Assembly (NCBI RefSeq): GCF_000819745.1
Contig: NZ_CDDA01000003.1
Coordinates: 1 to 64,000 of the forward strand
Direction: 5' to 3'
DNA from: Aeromonas bestiarum
GTDB lineage: Bacteria; Pseudomonadota; Gammaproteobacteria; Enterobacterales; Aeromonadaceae
Length of the DNA stretch: 64,000 nucleotides
Each line of letters begins with the position of its first letter. Within the stretch, counting starts at the first letter, position 1. The notes below the pieces were generated by a model. It ran no database searches. It was not told where the DNA came from and was given only the letters and a program-made list of their open reading frames with translations. The translations under genes and the position numbers were made by a program. This document shows positions 19,006 to 27,704 of the stretch, piece after piece.

Positions 19006-19440
19006 TTATTGCCACACTTCCTGCCCCTTGGCATTGAGCAGGGTGTGAAAGAGATAGTGATCATCCCGATCGTAATAGACGGTGAGGGTGTGGCGCTGGG
19101 TGTAATCCGCCGCCACGCCAGCCACCGTCATGGGGATCAGCACCAGCTCCCCCAGCCCCATAGTCACGGCGCTCGCCGTGGCCTGGCCATTGCCGTCAGC
19201 GCGCTTGTGGATCTTGCCGAGCACGGTAAAGCGATCGCAACCCTGCACCTTATCCTCGGTCAGAAAGGCGGCCTGCTGGCAGAGCTGGGGCTCGCCCAGC
19301 TCGGCGCGAATGGTCGCGCGTGTCTCCCCCGATACCAGGGTGTTGCGAAAGCGCCCCGAGTAGTGATCGATGGCGGCGGCGCAACCGCTCAGCAGCCCGA
19401 TCAGCAGCAGCGGTGTGAACCGCAGACAGGCGGGCATCAT
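19006..19440 (-). CDS. Putative lipoprotein, 144 aa
   Basis: A predicted lipoprotein. The signal peptide ends in the lipobox LLSGC, which puts the modified Cys near residue 20. The mature part has a segment (ETRATIRAELGEPQLC) reminiscent of SmpA/BamE-type small lipoprotein folds, but the match is weak. Its ATGATG start overlaps the stop codon of the DinB-like gene (ATGA), so the two are translationally coupled. Specific role unknown. Confidence 0.75.
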   Translation of the reverse strand: MMPACLRFTPLLLIGLLSGCAAAIDHYSGRFRNTLVSGETRATIRAELGEPQLCQQAAFLTEDKVQGCDRFTVLGKIHKRADGNGQATASAVTMGLGELVLIPMTVAGVAADYTQRHTLTVYYDRDDHYLFHTLLNAKGQEVWQ

Positions 19441-19970
19441 GGACGGGCCTCGCCATCTGCAAGGGCAGCATCACCTCGCCGCCCGGGTTCGCTGCGATGC
19501 AGGAAGGTGGTCAGGGTATCGCGCGGCGGCGTGATGCCGCACTGCACCAGAATCCGCCCGATGGCCCCCCTGTGATAGCCGCCGTGGGTCACCAGATGGA
19601 GCAGCATTTCCTCGCGGCTCATCTGCCCCCTGTCGCCATCGACAAAGCGAAACGAAAGCGAGGTTTCACCTTCTTGCGGGCTCAAGGTAGCGACGTAATC
19701 CACCAGCCAGTTATCCAGTGCCGTGACCAAGCTGCGCAGCGCCGCCAGGGTCGGCGTGTCCGGGGTATTGGTGGCACTGAAGCCGTGCCGTTCCTCCAGC
19801 AGATTGGCCTTGAAGATGGCATCGACCACATGGATATGGTTGAAGATCCTAAGGCAGGTGTGGTGGGCTTCGGCATATTGCTGCGCGTCCAGCGTGGCGA
19901 TTGCATCCAGCAGCTCGCCATCGGCCCAACGCTTGTAGTGAAAGAGGGATTGCAGCGTCTTGTTGCTCAT
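19437..19970 (-). CDS. DinB/YfiT-like metalloenzyme family protein
   Basis: A 177-aa four-helix DinB-fold protein. It starts MSNKTLQSLFHYKRWADGEL, and the conserved His ligands sit in FNHIHVVDAIF (near residue 45) and THGGYHRG (near residues 130-135), the usual three-His metal site. The family includes thiol-dependent transferases as well as many uncharacterised stress proteins; the substrate is not inferable. I placed the start at 19970, with AAGGAACC just upstream. A longer frame reaching 20186 runs through non-coding-like sequence. Confidence 0.82.
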   Translation of the reverse strand: MSNKTLQSLFHYKRWADGELLDAIATLDAQQYAEAHHTCLRIFNHIHVVDAIFKANLLEERHGFSATNTPDTPTLAALRSLVTALDNWLVDYVATLSPQEGETSLSFRFVDGDRGQMSREEMLLHLVTHGGYHRGAIGRILVQCGITPPRDTLTTFLHRSEPGRRGDAALADGEARP

Positions 19971-20265
19971 CGGTTCCTTGCCCCTATGTCTCCTTGAAGT
20001 GGGGCATGTTAGCCAAAATGGGTGCAATACGAAACCCGTTTTGCTGGCGATACATATGTGCCCACCTTGGCTATTGGCAGGGGGGAGTAAAGCCACTCCC
20101 GCCTGATCTTCGGTTGGCAAGGGAGGGTTCCTCGCCCTTGCGAAGGGGGAGGCTGAGAGGGGGCGAGGTAGCCCGGGTTGCGGCAAGGCTGGATCTGCGG
20201 GGGAAATCCTGAGATGGTGCGGGCACTTAGCCGGTTATCCACTGATCGAGTGACAAGGAGTTCCC

Positions 20266-21177
20266 ATGCGCATTGCCTTGATTGGCCTCGGTGATATCGC
20301 CCAGAAAGCCTATCTGCCGCTGATTGCCAGCGACGAGCGGGTCACCCCGCTGCTCTGTACCCGGAGCCCAGCTGTGCTGGGCAAGCTGGCCCGCCAGTAC
20401 CGTATTGCCGAGTGTTTCACCGAGGTGGATGGGCTACTCGCGAGTAGCCCGGATGCCGTGATGATCCACGCCGCCACCGCAGTACACTTTGAGCTGGCCG
20501 AGCAATGCCTGCAAGCGGGCATCCCCACCTTTGTCGACAAGCCGCTCTGCTTTGATTACGCCGAGGTAGAAGCGCTCGCCAATCTGGCCATGGCGCAGGA
20601 TTGCCCGCTATTTGTCGGTTTCAACCGCCGCTATCTGCCCGCCATGAGCGCGGCCCGGACAGATAATCAGTTGCTCACCGAGCTTAACTGGCAAAAGCAC
20701 AGACACGCCCTGCCTGGGCTGCCGCGTCCGTTCCTGTTCGACGACTTTATCCATGTGCTCGACAGCCTCTGCTTCTATGGCGGCGCGCCTACCGGGGATC
20801 TGTATGCGGTGCTGCGGCGAAGCCCCCTGCAGCCCGAATTGCTGGCCGGGGTCAGTGTCGCCTGGCAAAGCGGGCAGGTGGAGGTGAGCGGCAGCATGAA
20901 CCGCAGCGCCGGCATCACGGAGGAGCGTATCGATGCCTATGGCGACAACCTCTCCCTGCACCTTGATAACTGCACCCGGGGCACGATTGCCCGAGACAAG
21001 ACGCTGCAGACCCTGGCACCGGACGACTGGCAGCCGGTGCTGGCCCAGCGGGGCTTCGTGGCCATGCTCGATCACTGGTATCGACAGATCGAGCTGGGCA
21101 AGGCCGATGGGGCGCTGATTGAGAGCTATCTGCAGAGCCATCGACTGGCCGAGCGGCTGGTGGCGCTGGCGACCTGA
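20266..21177 (+). CDS. Gfo/Idh/MocA family oxidoreductase, MviM/YceM-like
   Basis: A 303-aa NAD(P)-binding oxidoreductase. The N-terminal Rossmann motif GLGDIAQKAYLPL is at residues 7-19. The conserved DKPL of the family is near residue 92, followed by FVGFNRRY near 118. The overall pattern (IAQKAYLPL, HAATAVHFELAE, LAQRGFVAMLDHW) resembles YceM (MviM) of E. coli, whose substrate is unknown. AAGGAG lies eight bases before the ATG. It stands alone, upstream of the ruvC locus. Confidence 0.85.
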   Translation: MRIALIGLGDIAQKAYLPLIASDERVTPLLCTRSPAVLGKLARQYRIAECFTEVDGLLASSPDAVMIHAATAVHFELAEQCLQAGIPTFVDKPLCFDYAEVEALANLAMAQDCPLFVGFNRRYLPAMSAARTDNQLLTELNWQKHRHALPGLPRPFLFDDFIHVLDSLCFYGGAPTGDLYAVLRRSPLQPELLAGVSVAWQSGQVEVSGSMNRSAGITEERIDAYGDNLSLHLDNCTRGTIARDKTLQTLAPDDWQPVLAQRGFVAMLDHWYRQIELGKADGALIESYLQSHRLAERLVALAT

Positions 21178-21313
21178 TCCTTCTCCTTCGCCTGTGGCGC
21201 CTGACTGGGCGGGCCCGCACGGGTGAGGAAACAGGCAGACCACTGTACAAGATGGCGGATCCCTGCGCAGTCAGCCGGCGAGGGCGCCGCCGCGCGAGCC
21301 AAGCGGACGCTTG

Positions 21314-21324
21314 TTTGCTATCTT
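21314..21324 (+). promoter_or_regulatory. Putative extended -10 promoter for the ruvC leader
   Basis: TTTGCTATCTT contains TG-C-TATCTT, an extended -10 pattern, about 37 bases before the leader ORF start. The same element precedes the 71-aa gene at 18715. Confidence 0.4.
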
Positions 21325-21360
21325 GGCGGCCATGAACTGCCTTCAGAGCAACAGAGTGTC

Positions 21361-21453
21361 ATGAGCATTGTTTTGGGAATGGAGCCGGGCCACCGGCTCA
21401 CGGGTGACGAGGCTGTGAGCCGCCCCCAGGCCAGCATGGCTAAGCGGCCATGA
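21361..21453 (+). CDS. Leader ORF resembling the N-terminus of RuvC
   Basis: A 30-codon ORF whose first 16 residues ([16 protein letters not shown]) match the RuvC start ([16 protein letters not shown]) at 10 of 16 positions, with four conservative changes. At the base level 33 of 48 positions agree, and most differences are synonymous or conservative. The catalytic Asp of RuvC is Glu here. The stop codon overlaps the ruvC start as ATGA, so translation of the leader could be coupled to ruvC, which lacks a good ribosome-binding site. It may be a decayed duplication or a working leader peptide. Confidence 0.5.
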   Translation: MSIVLGMEPGHRLTGDEAVSRPQASMAKRP

Positions 21454-21971
21454 GCATTATTCTGGGGATAGACCCAGGTTCGCGCATCACAGGCTACGGC
21501 GTCATCCGCATAGTCGCAGGCAAGGCGGAGTACCTGGGCTCGGGCTGCATCCGTACCGACCTGGGCGAGCTGCCGTCGCGCTTGAAGCAGGTGTATGACG
21601 GGGTGAGCGAGATCATCACCCAGTTCAAGCCGGACGAGTTCGCCATAGAGCGGGTCTTTATGGCCCGCAACGCGGATTCTGCCTTGAAGCTGGGTCAGGC
21701 TCGCGGCAGCGCCATAGTCGCGGCGGTCAATGCCCTGCTGCCGGTCAGCGAATACTCGGCAACCCAGATCAAGCAGGCGGTGGTGGGCACGGGCGGCGCG
21801 GCCAAGGAGCAGGTGCAGCACATGGTGACCCATCTGCTCAAGCTGTCGGCCACGCCCCAGGCGGATGCGGCGGATGCGCTCGGGGTGGCACTCTGCCACT
21901 TCCATACCCGCCAGAGCCTGATCAAGATGGCGGGGCGGGCCACCAGCTCGGTGCGCGGCCGCTATCGCTGA
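21450..21971 (+). CDS. ruvC: Crossover junction endodeoxyribonuclease RuvC
   Basis: The Holliday junction resolvase, 173 aa, the usual family length. It starts [17 protein letters not shown] with the catalytic Asp at residue 7. The second acid is in [10 protein letters not shown] (Glu near 66), and the last pair is in [13 protein letters not shown] near 140. It introduces symmetric nicks at junctions within the RuvABC complex. In many gammaproteobacteria ruvC lies next to ruvAB; here those genes are not beside it, and a terminator follows at 22010. The ATG overlaps the leader ORF stop. Confidence 0.96.
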   Translation: MSIILGIDPGSRITGYGVIRIVAGKAEYLGSGCIRTDLGELPSRLKQVYDGVSEIITQFKPDEFAIERVFMARNADSALKLGQARGSAIVAAVNALLPVSEYSATQIKQAVVGTGGAAKEQVQHMVTHLLKLSATPQADAADALGVALCHFHTRQSLIKMAGRATSSVRGRYR

Positions 21972-22009
21972 ACCTTGCCGACGCTGACTGCGTCTGAGGA
22001 GCAATGTGA

Positions 22010-22035
22010 GAGGAGGGCGCCCGGGCGCCCTCCTC
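22010..22035 (+). terminator. Terminator after ruvC
   Basis: A 26-base perfect palindrome: the left arm is GAGGAGGGCGCCC and the right arm its complement. It is followed by a short T-rich stretch. Confidence 0.7.
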
Positions 22036-22170
22036 GTTTATCCGTTGCGCCTGGGTCCTCAGGTGCTTGCCATCCTGTTGTTAAAAGCCTCAACAGAGTC
22101 ACAAGTTGTCGTACCAGATGGCGGGACGCCATTCGGGACTGACGACAATCCTCTCGATGAATCAATCACT

Positions 22171-22186
22171 TGTGATCATGATCACA
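22171..22186. promoter_or_regulatory. Perfect CRP-type operator upstream of aqpZ
   Basis: TGTGATCATGATCACA is a perfect 16-base palindrome matching the CRP consensus TGTGA-N6-TCACA. It lies about 125 bases before the aqpZ start codon. Confidence 0.6.
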
Positions 22187-22309
22187 CTTTCTTGGCGAGG
22201 CAGGCTCACTTCGCCTCGTCATGTCACGCTCCCATAATGTGGCGCCGTTTAAGAACGGCGACCTCGTGAGCCCAGGCTCATGTTCCATCCATCATTGGGA
22301 GAGTTGAGA

Positions 22310-22996
22310 GTGAAACCTTTTGCAGCTGAGTTTATGGGCACCTTCTGGCTGGTGCTGGGGGGTTGTGGCAGCGCAGTGCTGGCCGCCGCTTTCCCGAACG
22401 TGGGAATAGGCCTGCTGGGCGTGGCGTTGGCGTTCGGTCTGACTGTGCTGACCATGGCCTATGCCATAGGCCACATTTCAGGTTGTCACCTGAACCCGGC
22501 CGTGACCGTCGGGCTCTGGGCCGGTGGCCGCTTCCCGGCCTCCGGTGTGCTGCCTTACATAGTCGCTCAGGTATTGGGCGGGATTGCGGCAGCGGCCGTG
22601 CTCTATGTGATCGCCAGCGGTCAGGCCGGGTTTGATGTGAGCGCCGGTTTTGCCTCCAACGGCTATGGCGAGCACTCGCCGGGCGGCTACAGCCTGCTGG
22701 CAGCCCTGGTGTGCGAAGTGGTGATGACCGGTTTCTTCCTGTTCGTCATCATGGGCGCCACCGACAGCCGGGCCCCGGCCGGGTTTGCCCCCATCGCCAT
22801 CGGTCTGTGCCTGACGCTCATCCACCTCATCAGCATTCCGGTGACCAATACCTCGGTCAACCCGGCGCGCAGCACTGGGGTTGCCCTGTTCGTGGGTGAC
22901 TGGGCCCTCGGCCAGCTGTGGCTGTTCTGGGTTGCTCCGATCGTCGGTGCCATTCTGGGTGCATTGGCCTATCGCGTGATCGCCCCTAAAGCGTGA
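22310..22996 (+). CDS. aqpZ: Aquaporin Z
   Basis: Inner-membrane water channel of 228 aa with six membrane helices and two half-helices carrying the NPA motifs (HLNPAVTVG near residue 64 and VNPARSTG near 186). It aligns throughout with E. coli AqpZ, including [15 protein letters not shown] and [11 protein letters not shown]. The first-loop Gly-His is changed to a Cys-His (ISGCHLNPA). The GTG at 22310 fits both the family N-terminus and GGGAGAG upstream; an ATG ten codons earlier does not. A perfect CRP-type palindrome upstream suggests carbon-source control. Confidence 0.94.
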   Translation: MKPFAAEFMGTFWLVLGGCGSAVLAAAFPNVGIGLLGVALAFGLTVLTMAYAIGHISGCHLNPAVTVGLWAGGRFPASGVLPYIVAQVLGGIAAAAVLYVIASGQAGFDVSAGFASNGYGEHSPGGYSLLAALVCEVVMTGFFLFVIMGATDSRAPAGFAPIAIGLCLTLIHLISIPVTNTSVNPARSTGVALFVGDWALGQLWLFWVAPIVGAILGALAYRVIAPKA

Positions 22997-23021
22997 TCCG
23001 TGACGAAAAAGTGTGGTATCG

Positions 23022-23044
23022 ACACGCCCCCGGGCGTGTTTTTT
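23022..23044 (+). terminator. Terminator after aqpZ
   Basis: ACACGCCC pairs with GGGCGTGT around a 2-base loop and is followed by six T. Confidence 0.85.
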
Positions 23045-23116
23045 CGTTTCAGGGGGGCGCAAGAACGGGCCACTAGGGCCCGGCTGGTTGCGTTGCTGGG
23101 TGAAAGAGGGAAGGTC

Positions 23117-23884
23117 TTACAACCCCTTGGCGCTCAACATGTCCTTGTAGCGCTGGCGCAACAGCTGCACCCGCTCCACATAGGCGCGGGTCTCGGCATA
23201 AGGGGGGATGCCCCCATGTTTTTGCACCGCGCCGGCTCCCGCGTTGTAGGCCGCGGTCGCCAGCGCCACGTTGCCGCCATATTGCTTGAGCAGGCCTGCC
23301 AGGTATTTCACCCCGCCGAAGATATTCTGCTCGGCCATCAGGGCATCGCCGACCCCCAGCTCGCGCGCCGTGGCCGGCATCAGCTGGGTCAGCCCCATGG
23401 CCCCCTTGCGGGAGACCGCCAGCGGGTTGAAGGCGGATTCGGCGTGGATCAGCGCCCGGATGAGTGCGGGCTCCACCTGATAGGCCTTGGCCGCCGCCTG
23501 TATCGTGCTGGCGTAGTCGTAGAGGAAGAGGCCGGTGGTGCGCCAGTTGACCTTGGAGGCCGGGTCGCAGGCGTAGCAGTCGTTGAACAGCAGCAGCTCA
23601 TAGTGCCCCTGCTCCGGCATCATGTCGGAGTAGCGGATCACGCCGTTTTTCTGCACCGATTTGTAGACTTGGATCTGGCGCGTGCCGGGCGGCAGGCTGG
23701 CGGTCAGCCGGGTGGGTTCGGGCAGTGCGCTGGGCGCGGGCATTGGCTTGGGCGCCGCAAGAGGAACTGAGAGGGGGGCCTGCGCCTCTGTGGTCAGGAT
23801 CACCACCTCGGCCGGCGGGGGAGTCTGGCTCCAGCCGGTCGGGGAAAACAGCGGGATCAATCCCATCAACATCCATGCTTTCAA
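23117..23884 (-). CDS. Lytic transglycosylase, SLT type
   Basis: A 255-aa exported murein hydrolase. A signal peptide (residues 1 to about 19) is followed by a Pro-rich linker and a DUF4124-like segment (RQIQVYKSVQKNGVIRYSD). The SLT catalytic domain starts near residue 125: ALIHAESAFNPLAVS carries the catalytic Glu, then GAMGLTQLMPATA and AAYNAGAGAVQKHGG. The linker plus SLT domain resembles MltC/Slt-related transglycosylases. It would cleave the glycan strand to give 1,6-anhydroMurNAc ends. It is convergent with aqpZ and probably monocistronic. Confidence 0.9.
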   Translation of the reverse strand: MKAWMLMGLIPLFSPTGWSQTPPPAEVVILTTEAQAPLSVPLAAPKPMPAPSALPEPTRLTASLPPGTRQIQVYKSVQKNGVIRYSDMMPEQGHYELLLFNDCYACDPASKVNWRTTGLFLYDYASTIQAAAKAYQVEPALIRALIHAESAFNPLAVSRKGAMGLTQLMPATARELGVGDALMAEQNIFGGVKYLAGLLKQYGGNVALATAAYNAGAGAVQKHGGIPPYAETRAYVERVQLLRQRYKDMLSAKGL

Positions 23885-23982
23885 CGGCTTGCTCCCTTAG
23901 CCTCGTTAGCCTTGTTGAGTAAAGCATCATGGCGGTTGCAGAACAAGCTGCCGATGAGCGCAGCGCCCGAAATAAACCGGCA

Positions 23983-24012
23983 AATAAAGAGGGGCCGCGC
24001 AGTGGCGGCCCC
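23983..24012 (-). terminator. Terminator after the amylase gene
   Basis: On the minus strand GGGGCCGC pairs with GCGGCCCC around a 6-base loop, followed by TCTTTATTT. It lies 18 bases past the amylase stop. Confidence 0.7.
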
Positions 24013-24029
24013 TGTTGGGTGTCTCTTCC

Positions 24030-25427
24030 TTATTCCTGCAGCCAGAGCCGGGCACTGCGGGCGGGGATGGCGACCCGTACCCACTGGCTCTGCACATTGA
24101 TCAGGGCGCTGCTGTCGAGCACGTCCCGGTAGTTGCGATACCAGTTCATCTCGAACTTGGCGGTATCGAGCCAGTACTCCTGCTCGTAGTCACACTTGTT
24201 GATGCCGACCAGCCCCAGCTTGCCGCGCTTGAACAGCACGAAGCAGTCGCCGCTGCCGACCAGCTGCATCGGCTGGCCCTGCACCGTATTGTGGAAGCGG
24301 ATCATCCCCTTGAGGTCGCTGCGCTGGTAATAATCCTGCCAGCGCAGCCCATCCTTGGCCTGGGTCTCGCCGTGATCGGAATAGACCAGGGGCGAGCCGC
24401 CATCGCGGCCGAGCAGATAGGCATAGGCCAGCTTCTCGTCGGTCTGGTTCAGGATCTGGTAGCGAAAGCCATCGTTGGTGGGAATGTCGTGGGTGATGGC
24501 GAAGGTGACGGCCCGGCTGCCCGGCAGGGCCTGACCGTAGGCACCCGGATCCGCCAGCAGGTTCATGCTGCCGCCATAGCCCAGCGCCCCGCGCAGGGAG
24601 GCAAACAGCGGGAAGTCATAGGCCCCCTGACCGCTGCTGTCGAGATAGGGTTTGAGGAAGCGTTCGTAATCCGTGCTGCCGGCGCCCCCCGTGGTGATCA
24701 CCTCGCCAAACACCTGTACGCCCTGTTTGATCTCGGGGGTGAACACGGCATTGATCTGGTAATCGCTCATGTGCTTGACCGCATCGACCCGAAAGCCCTT
24801 GATCCCCATCCCCTTGAGCGCCTTGAGGTAAGCCTGCTGCTGGCTCACCACCCAGTTGTTGGGGTCGAGATCCGGCAGCCCCTTGTCACCGGCGCCGCCG
24901 CACAGGCGCCAGTACTGGACGTGGCCCGGATCGCTCCAGTCGGTGATGCAGCCTTCGGGATGAAAATCCGATCCCGCCAGCAAGTTCTGGCCCAGATCGC
25001 CGAACAGCTTCTGGCGCTCGAAGTAGGCGGGGTTGGCCGCATACTGGCCGAGCAGCTCGCTGCCGGGGTAGTTGAGATCGCTGCGCTTCCAGCTCTCGTT
25101 GGCCATGTGGTTGAGCACCACGTCCGCATAGACGGCTATGCCCCGCGCCTGCATGGCGGCGATCAGCTGCTCGAGATCCTGCTTGTTGCCAAGGGGGGTG
25201 TCGATGAGGCGCAGATCCTGTGGTTGATAGCGTGCCCACCACTCGTTGCCCGACGACTTGAGGGGCGGCGAGATGAGCACCTGTTTGTAGCCGGCGGCCT
25301 TGATGAGATCGGCCTTGGCGGTGACTTCACTGTATTTCCAGTTGAAGGCGTGCAGTATGACGTCGGCTTGCGCCAGAGGGGCGATCAGCATGCCTGCGAT
25401 CACCCAGATCCCCGCTATTTTTTTCAT
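24030..25427 (-). CDS. Secreted alpha-amylase, glycoside hydrolase family 13
   Basis: A 465-aa extracellular or periplasmic enzyme that hydrolyses alpha-1,4-glucan bonds. The signal peptide (residues 1-22, ending AQA before DVILHAFNW) sets the start at 25427; a frame extending to 25496 adds no sensible leader. The four GH13 regions are visible: DVVLNH near 110, GFRVDAVKH near 220 (nucleophile Asp), EVITT near 250 (acid-base Glu), and ITHDIP near 310 in place of the usual NHD. It resembles the small Aeromonas/Xanthomonas-type amylases. It is monocistronic with its own terminator. Confidence 0.92.
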   Translation of the reverse strand: MKKIAGIWVIAGMLIAPLAQADVILHAFNWKYSEVTAKADLIKAAGYKQVLISPPLKSSGNEWWARYQPQDLRLIDTPLGNKQDLEQLIAAMQARGIAVYADVVLNHMANESWKRSDLNYPGSELLGQYAANPAYFERQKLFGDLGQNLLAGSDFHPEGCITDWSDPGHVQYWRLCGGAGDKGLPDLDPNNWVVSQQQAYLKALKGMGIKGFRVDAVKHMSDYQINAVFTPEIKQGVQVFGEVITTGGAGSTDYERFLKPYLDSSGQGAYDFPLFASLRGALGYGGSMNLLADPGAYGQALPGSRAVTFAITHDIPTNDGFRYQILNQTDEKLAYAYLLGRDGGSPLVYSDHGETQAKDGLRWQDYYQRSDLKGMIRFHNTVQGQPMQLVGSGDCFVLFKRGKLGLVGINKCDYEQEYWLDTAKFEMNWYRNYRDVLDSSALINVQSQWVRVAIPARSARLWLQE

Positions 25428-25620
25428 TATTGTCAGTCCTTGTTTGGGTGCCCATGTGGGCACCCAGAGCCTCACATCGGCCCGCCGGGCCGGCAATCTC
25501 CTTTTGACTGTTTTGTGAGCATTTTCAAAGGGGAGTATGCGGATCTGTGACGGCTTGCATAAAACCGTCTAGGCCCCGTCATTACTGACTTTTCCATCAC
25601 TTCAACGGCTGGCCGACAAC

Positions 25621-26784
25621 TCAGTCGAGGCCGTTGTTGTAGAGCGGCTGCCAGGCACAGAAACGCTGGCCGTTGCGGCTGTTTTGCAGCCAGAAACGGT
25701 TGCAGTTGTCGTCGTAGTTGCTGGCGCCGACGTTGACGGCATAGCTGCTCAGGCGCTGCCCCTGCAGGGACTGGAACACCCCGTTGTAGAGCAGGGAGAA
25801 GTGCAGGTGCGGGCCTGTGGAGGAACCGCCCTCGCACAGCGCCTCGTTGCGGTTGCTGGCATAGGTGCCTATGGGGGTGTCGGCGGCCACGTAGTCGCCG
25901 CTGCGTACCGAGATGCCGCTCATGTGGTAATAGTTGGTGGCCCAGCCGTTGGGGGCCGTGACCCGCACCTGGCAGCGGGAGAAGACGGTGACTGTGCCGC
26001 TGTTGGCGGCGGTGACCGTGTAGGTGGCACCACCCCAGCCCGGCCAGTCGTAGGAGACATCGATGGAGGAGTAGGGGTAGCCCGAGCCGCTATGGGAGTG
26101 GGCACCGTTCACCTTCCAGCTGTAGCCCTGGCGCCAGGGCAGCTGGAACTGACCGCCGGCCAGCCGGGCTGGCGGCCTTGCAGCAGGGGCCTTGGACGAC
26201 GTCATGGCCTCCTTGCCAAACAGGGTTTGCCACTGCTCGCTCAACTGCTGCCGCTCGTGCGGGCCAAGCAGGCTGGCCAGGGCGGCCTGGTGCGCGGCAA
26301 GCGGGGGCAGGGCGGGGGCGCTGCGCTGGCTCAGCCGCAACTGGGCCTGGGCCTGATAGAAGCGCTCGGAGAGCTGGCGCGCCATCGACTCAACCTGGTT
26401 GTCAAAGCCCTTGGCCTTGACCCGCCGGGCGAACGGCGCCGCCATGGCCTGTTCCGAGGGGGCCGAGATGAGCTGGCTGCTCGCCTCCATCAGGGCCAGC
26501 AGCAGCTGGGGGTTGAGGCTGGTGATGCCGCTCCAGTGCAGGATCACCTCCTCCTTGGGCAGCAGGTGGGGCGCCTGTTGCAGCAGGAAGTCGTGCAGAT
26601 CGAACGCCATGGCCGCCTCGCCAAACACGAAGTGGGCCTCATCCAGCGGCACAGTGACGGCGTCGCTGGCGATGAGCTGCTGCCGGCTGAAGTGGTAGGG
26701 AGCAAGCGGTGTGTGAATGTCGCCGGCCCAGCTGGCGGTGGGGAGCAAGGCCAGCATCAGCAGTGAAGGTATGGGTCTGAACAT
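25621..26784 (-). CDS. LasA-like M23 metalloendopeptidase, secreted
   Basis: A 387-aa secreted zinc endopeptidase of the M23 (beta-lytic/LasA) family. The signal peptide (residues 1-20, ending SWA) is followed by a long prodomain (to about residue 200, helical, Gln/Ala-rich) and the catalytic domain. There HSHSGSG and YSSIDVSYD give the first His and Asp ligands, and GPHLHFSL gives the HxH. A C-terminal disulfide-type segment (NCNRFW...RFCAW) also matches LasA. Such enzymes cut Gly-Gly bonds in staphylococcal walls and elastin. AAGGAGA lies seven bases before the start. Confidence 0.91.
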   Translation of the reverse strand: MFRPIPSLLMLALLPTASWAGDIHTPLAPYHFSRQQLIASDAVTVPLDEAHFVFGEAAMAFDLHDFLLQQAPHLLPKEEVILHWSGITSLNPQLLLALMEASSQLISAPSEQAMAAPFARRVKAKGFDNQVESMARQLSERFYQAQAQLRLSQRSAPALPPLAAHQAALASLLGPHERQQLSEQWQTLFGKEAMTSSKAPAARPPARLAGGQFQLPWRQGYSWKVNGAHSHSGSGYPYSSIDVSYDWPGWGGATYTVTAANSGTVTVFSRCQVRVTAPNGWATNYYHMSGISVRSGDYVAADTPIGTYASNRNEALCEGGSSTGPHLHFSLLYNGVFQSLQGQRLSSYAVNVGASNYDDNCNRFWLQNSRNGQRFCAWQPLYNNGLD

Positions 26785-27241
26785 GGTATCTCCTTGGCAA
26801 AGTGGTGAGGTGTCAGCGTGGGAGTGATCCCGCTCAGGCAACGACAGCGCTATGCTATGCCAAGGTTTCACCATAGGGTGACAGGCCAGAATTGCTATTC
26901 GAATGAGGCTTTTCTTTGCGGTGGATGATCAGGGGTGATTGTTAACAAATGTTTACGAAAATAGTTTCTGATGCTAAATCAGCCACTTGTTAACGAGTGA
27001 GTGAGGCCTTGCCGTAAAATCCGGCGGATCGAGCAAGCAGTGCCCGTGCGGGGGATAGCGTGATAGGATTGCCCCTGGTTTCTGAGGCCGGTTGCCTGTT
27101 GAAAAGTGAACAAGCAGGGGCTGTTATTGGCTTTTTTGTTACTAAAAGGCGTGATATCTTGCTGGTTAATCTGGTCGGATCTCTTGCCGATCTGCAACTG
27201 AATATTGAGGGCTGGGCCGAGTGGCCAAGGATGGAACGGGT
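26785..27241. other. Divergent region between the M23 protease and the GNAT gene
   Basis: A 457-base gap. It contains GTTAACAA at 26941-26948 and its inverted copy TTGTTAAC at 26987-26994, possible sites for a dimeric regulator of the secreted protease. A 61-codon ORF (27060-27245) overlapping the GNAT start is not convincing. AAGGA at 27227-27231 is the GNAT ribosome-binding site. Confidence 0.4.
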
Positions 27242-27700
27242 GTGATTAGCAAGCGGGCGATGGAGCTCACCTTCGAAGAGTACTGTGATGCGGATCTTTC
27301 CCTGATCAGGGACTACTACGAAACCACTTTCTCCCATTACGTGCCGGATCTGGCCGAGCGTATCTTCGTGGTGCGCGACGCTCACTGGCTGGTGGGCGCC
27401 GTGCGTCTGCGCGACGAACAGGATTACTACCATCTGTGCGGCTTTCGCCTGCTGCCCCATTACCAGTCGCTGGGACTGGGCTCCCGTCTGTTGCAGCACG
27501 CCTGCAACGATCTGCTGGACAAGCCGGTGGTGTGCCAGGCATTGCCGTTCGAGAAGCCGTTTTACCTCAAGGCCGGTTTTGCCGACCTGCCCCTGCACGA
27601 GCTGGATGGCCCGCTCTTCTCCCTCTATGACCAGCAGCGCGAACAGGGTTACCAGATCGAGCTGCTGGTGCGTCAGACCAAGGCCCCCGTCTACAACTGA
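27242..27700 (+). CDS. GNAT family N-acetyltransferase
   Basis: An acetyl-CoA-dependent acetyltransferase of about 152 aa. The CoA-binding motif A is seen as LLPHYQSLGLGSRLLQHAC (near residue 80), after the beta4 strand YYHLCGFRLLP. The late FEKPFYLKAGF matches the usual motif B end of the fold. The acceptor is unknown. I chose the GTG at 27242 (AAGGA ten bases upstream); an ATG at 27260 is the alternative. A decayed copy of its last 25 codons occurs at 45311-45368. Confidence 0.82.
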   Translation: MISKRAMELTFEEYCDADLSLIRDYYETTFSHYVPDLAERIFVVRDAHWLVGAVRLRDEQDYYHLCGFRLLPHYQSLGLGSRLLQHACNDLLDKPVVCQALPFEKPFYLKAGFADLPLHELDGPLFSLYDQQREQGYQIELLVRQTKAPVYN

Positions 27701-27704
27701 CGGC

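Larger units (their letters stand above)
21972..22309. other. ruvC-aqpZ intergenic region
   Basis: A 338-base gap that holds the ruvC terminator (22010-22035) and a perfect CRP-type palindrome (22171-22186), with the aqpZ promoter region after it. No ORF is supported. Confidence 0.6.

Noticed and set aside
27060..27245. 61-codon ORF ending in an overlap with the GNAT start
   Set aside because: No ribosome-binding site, no recognisable fold, and composition unlike neighbouring genes; the GTGA overlap may be chance.
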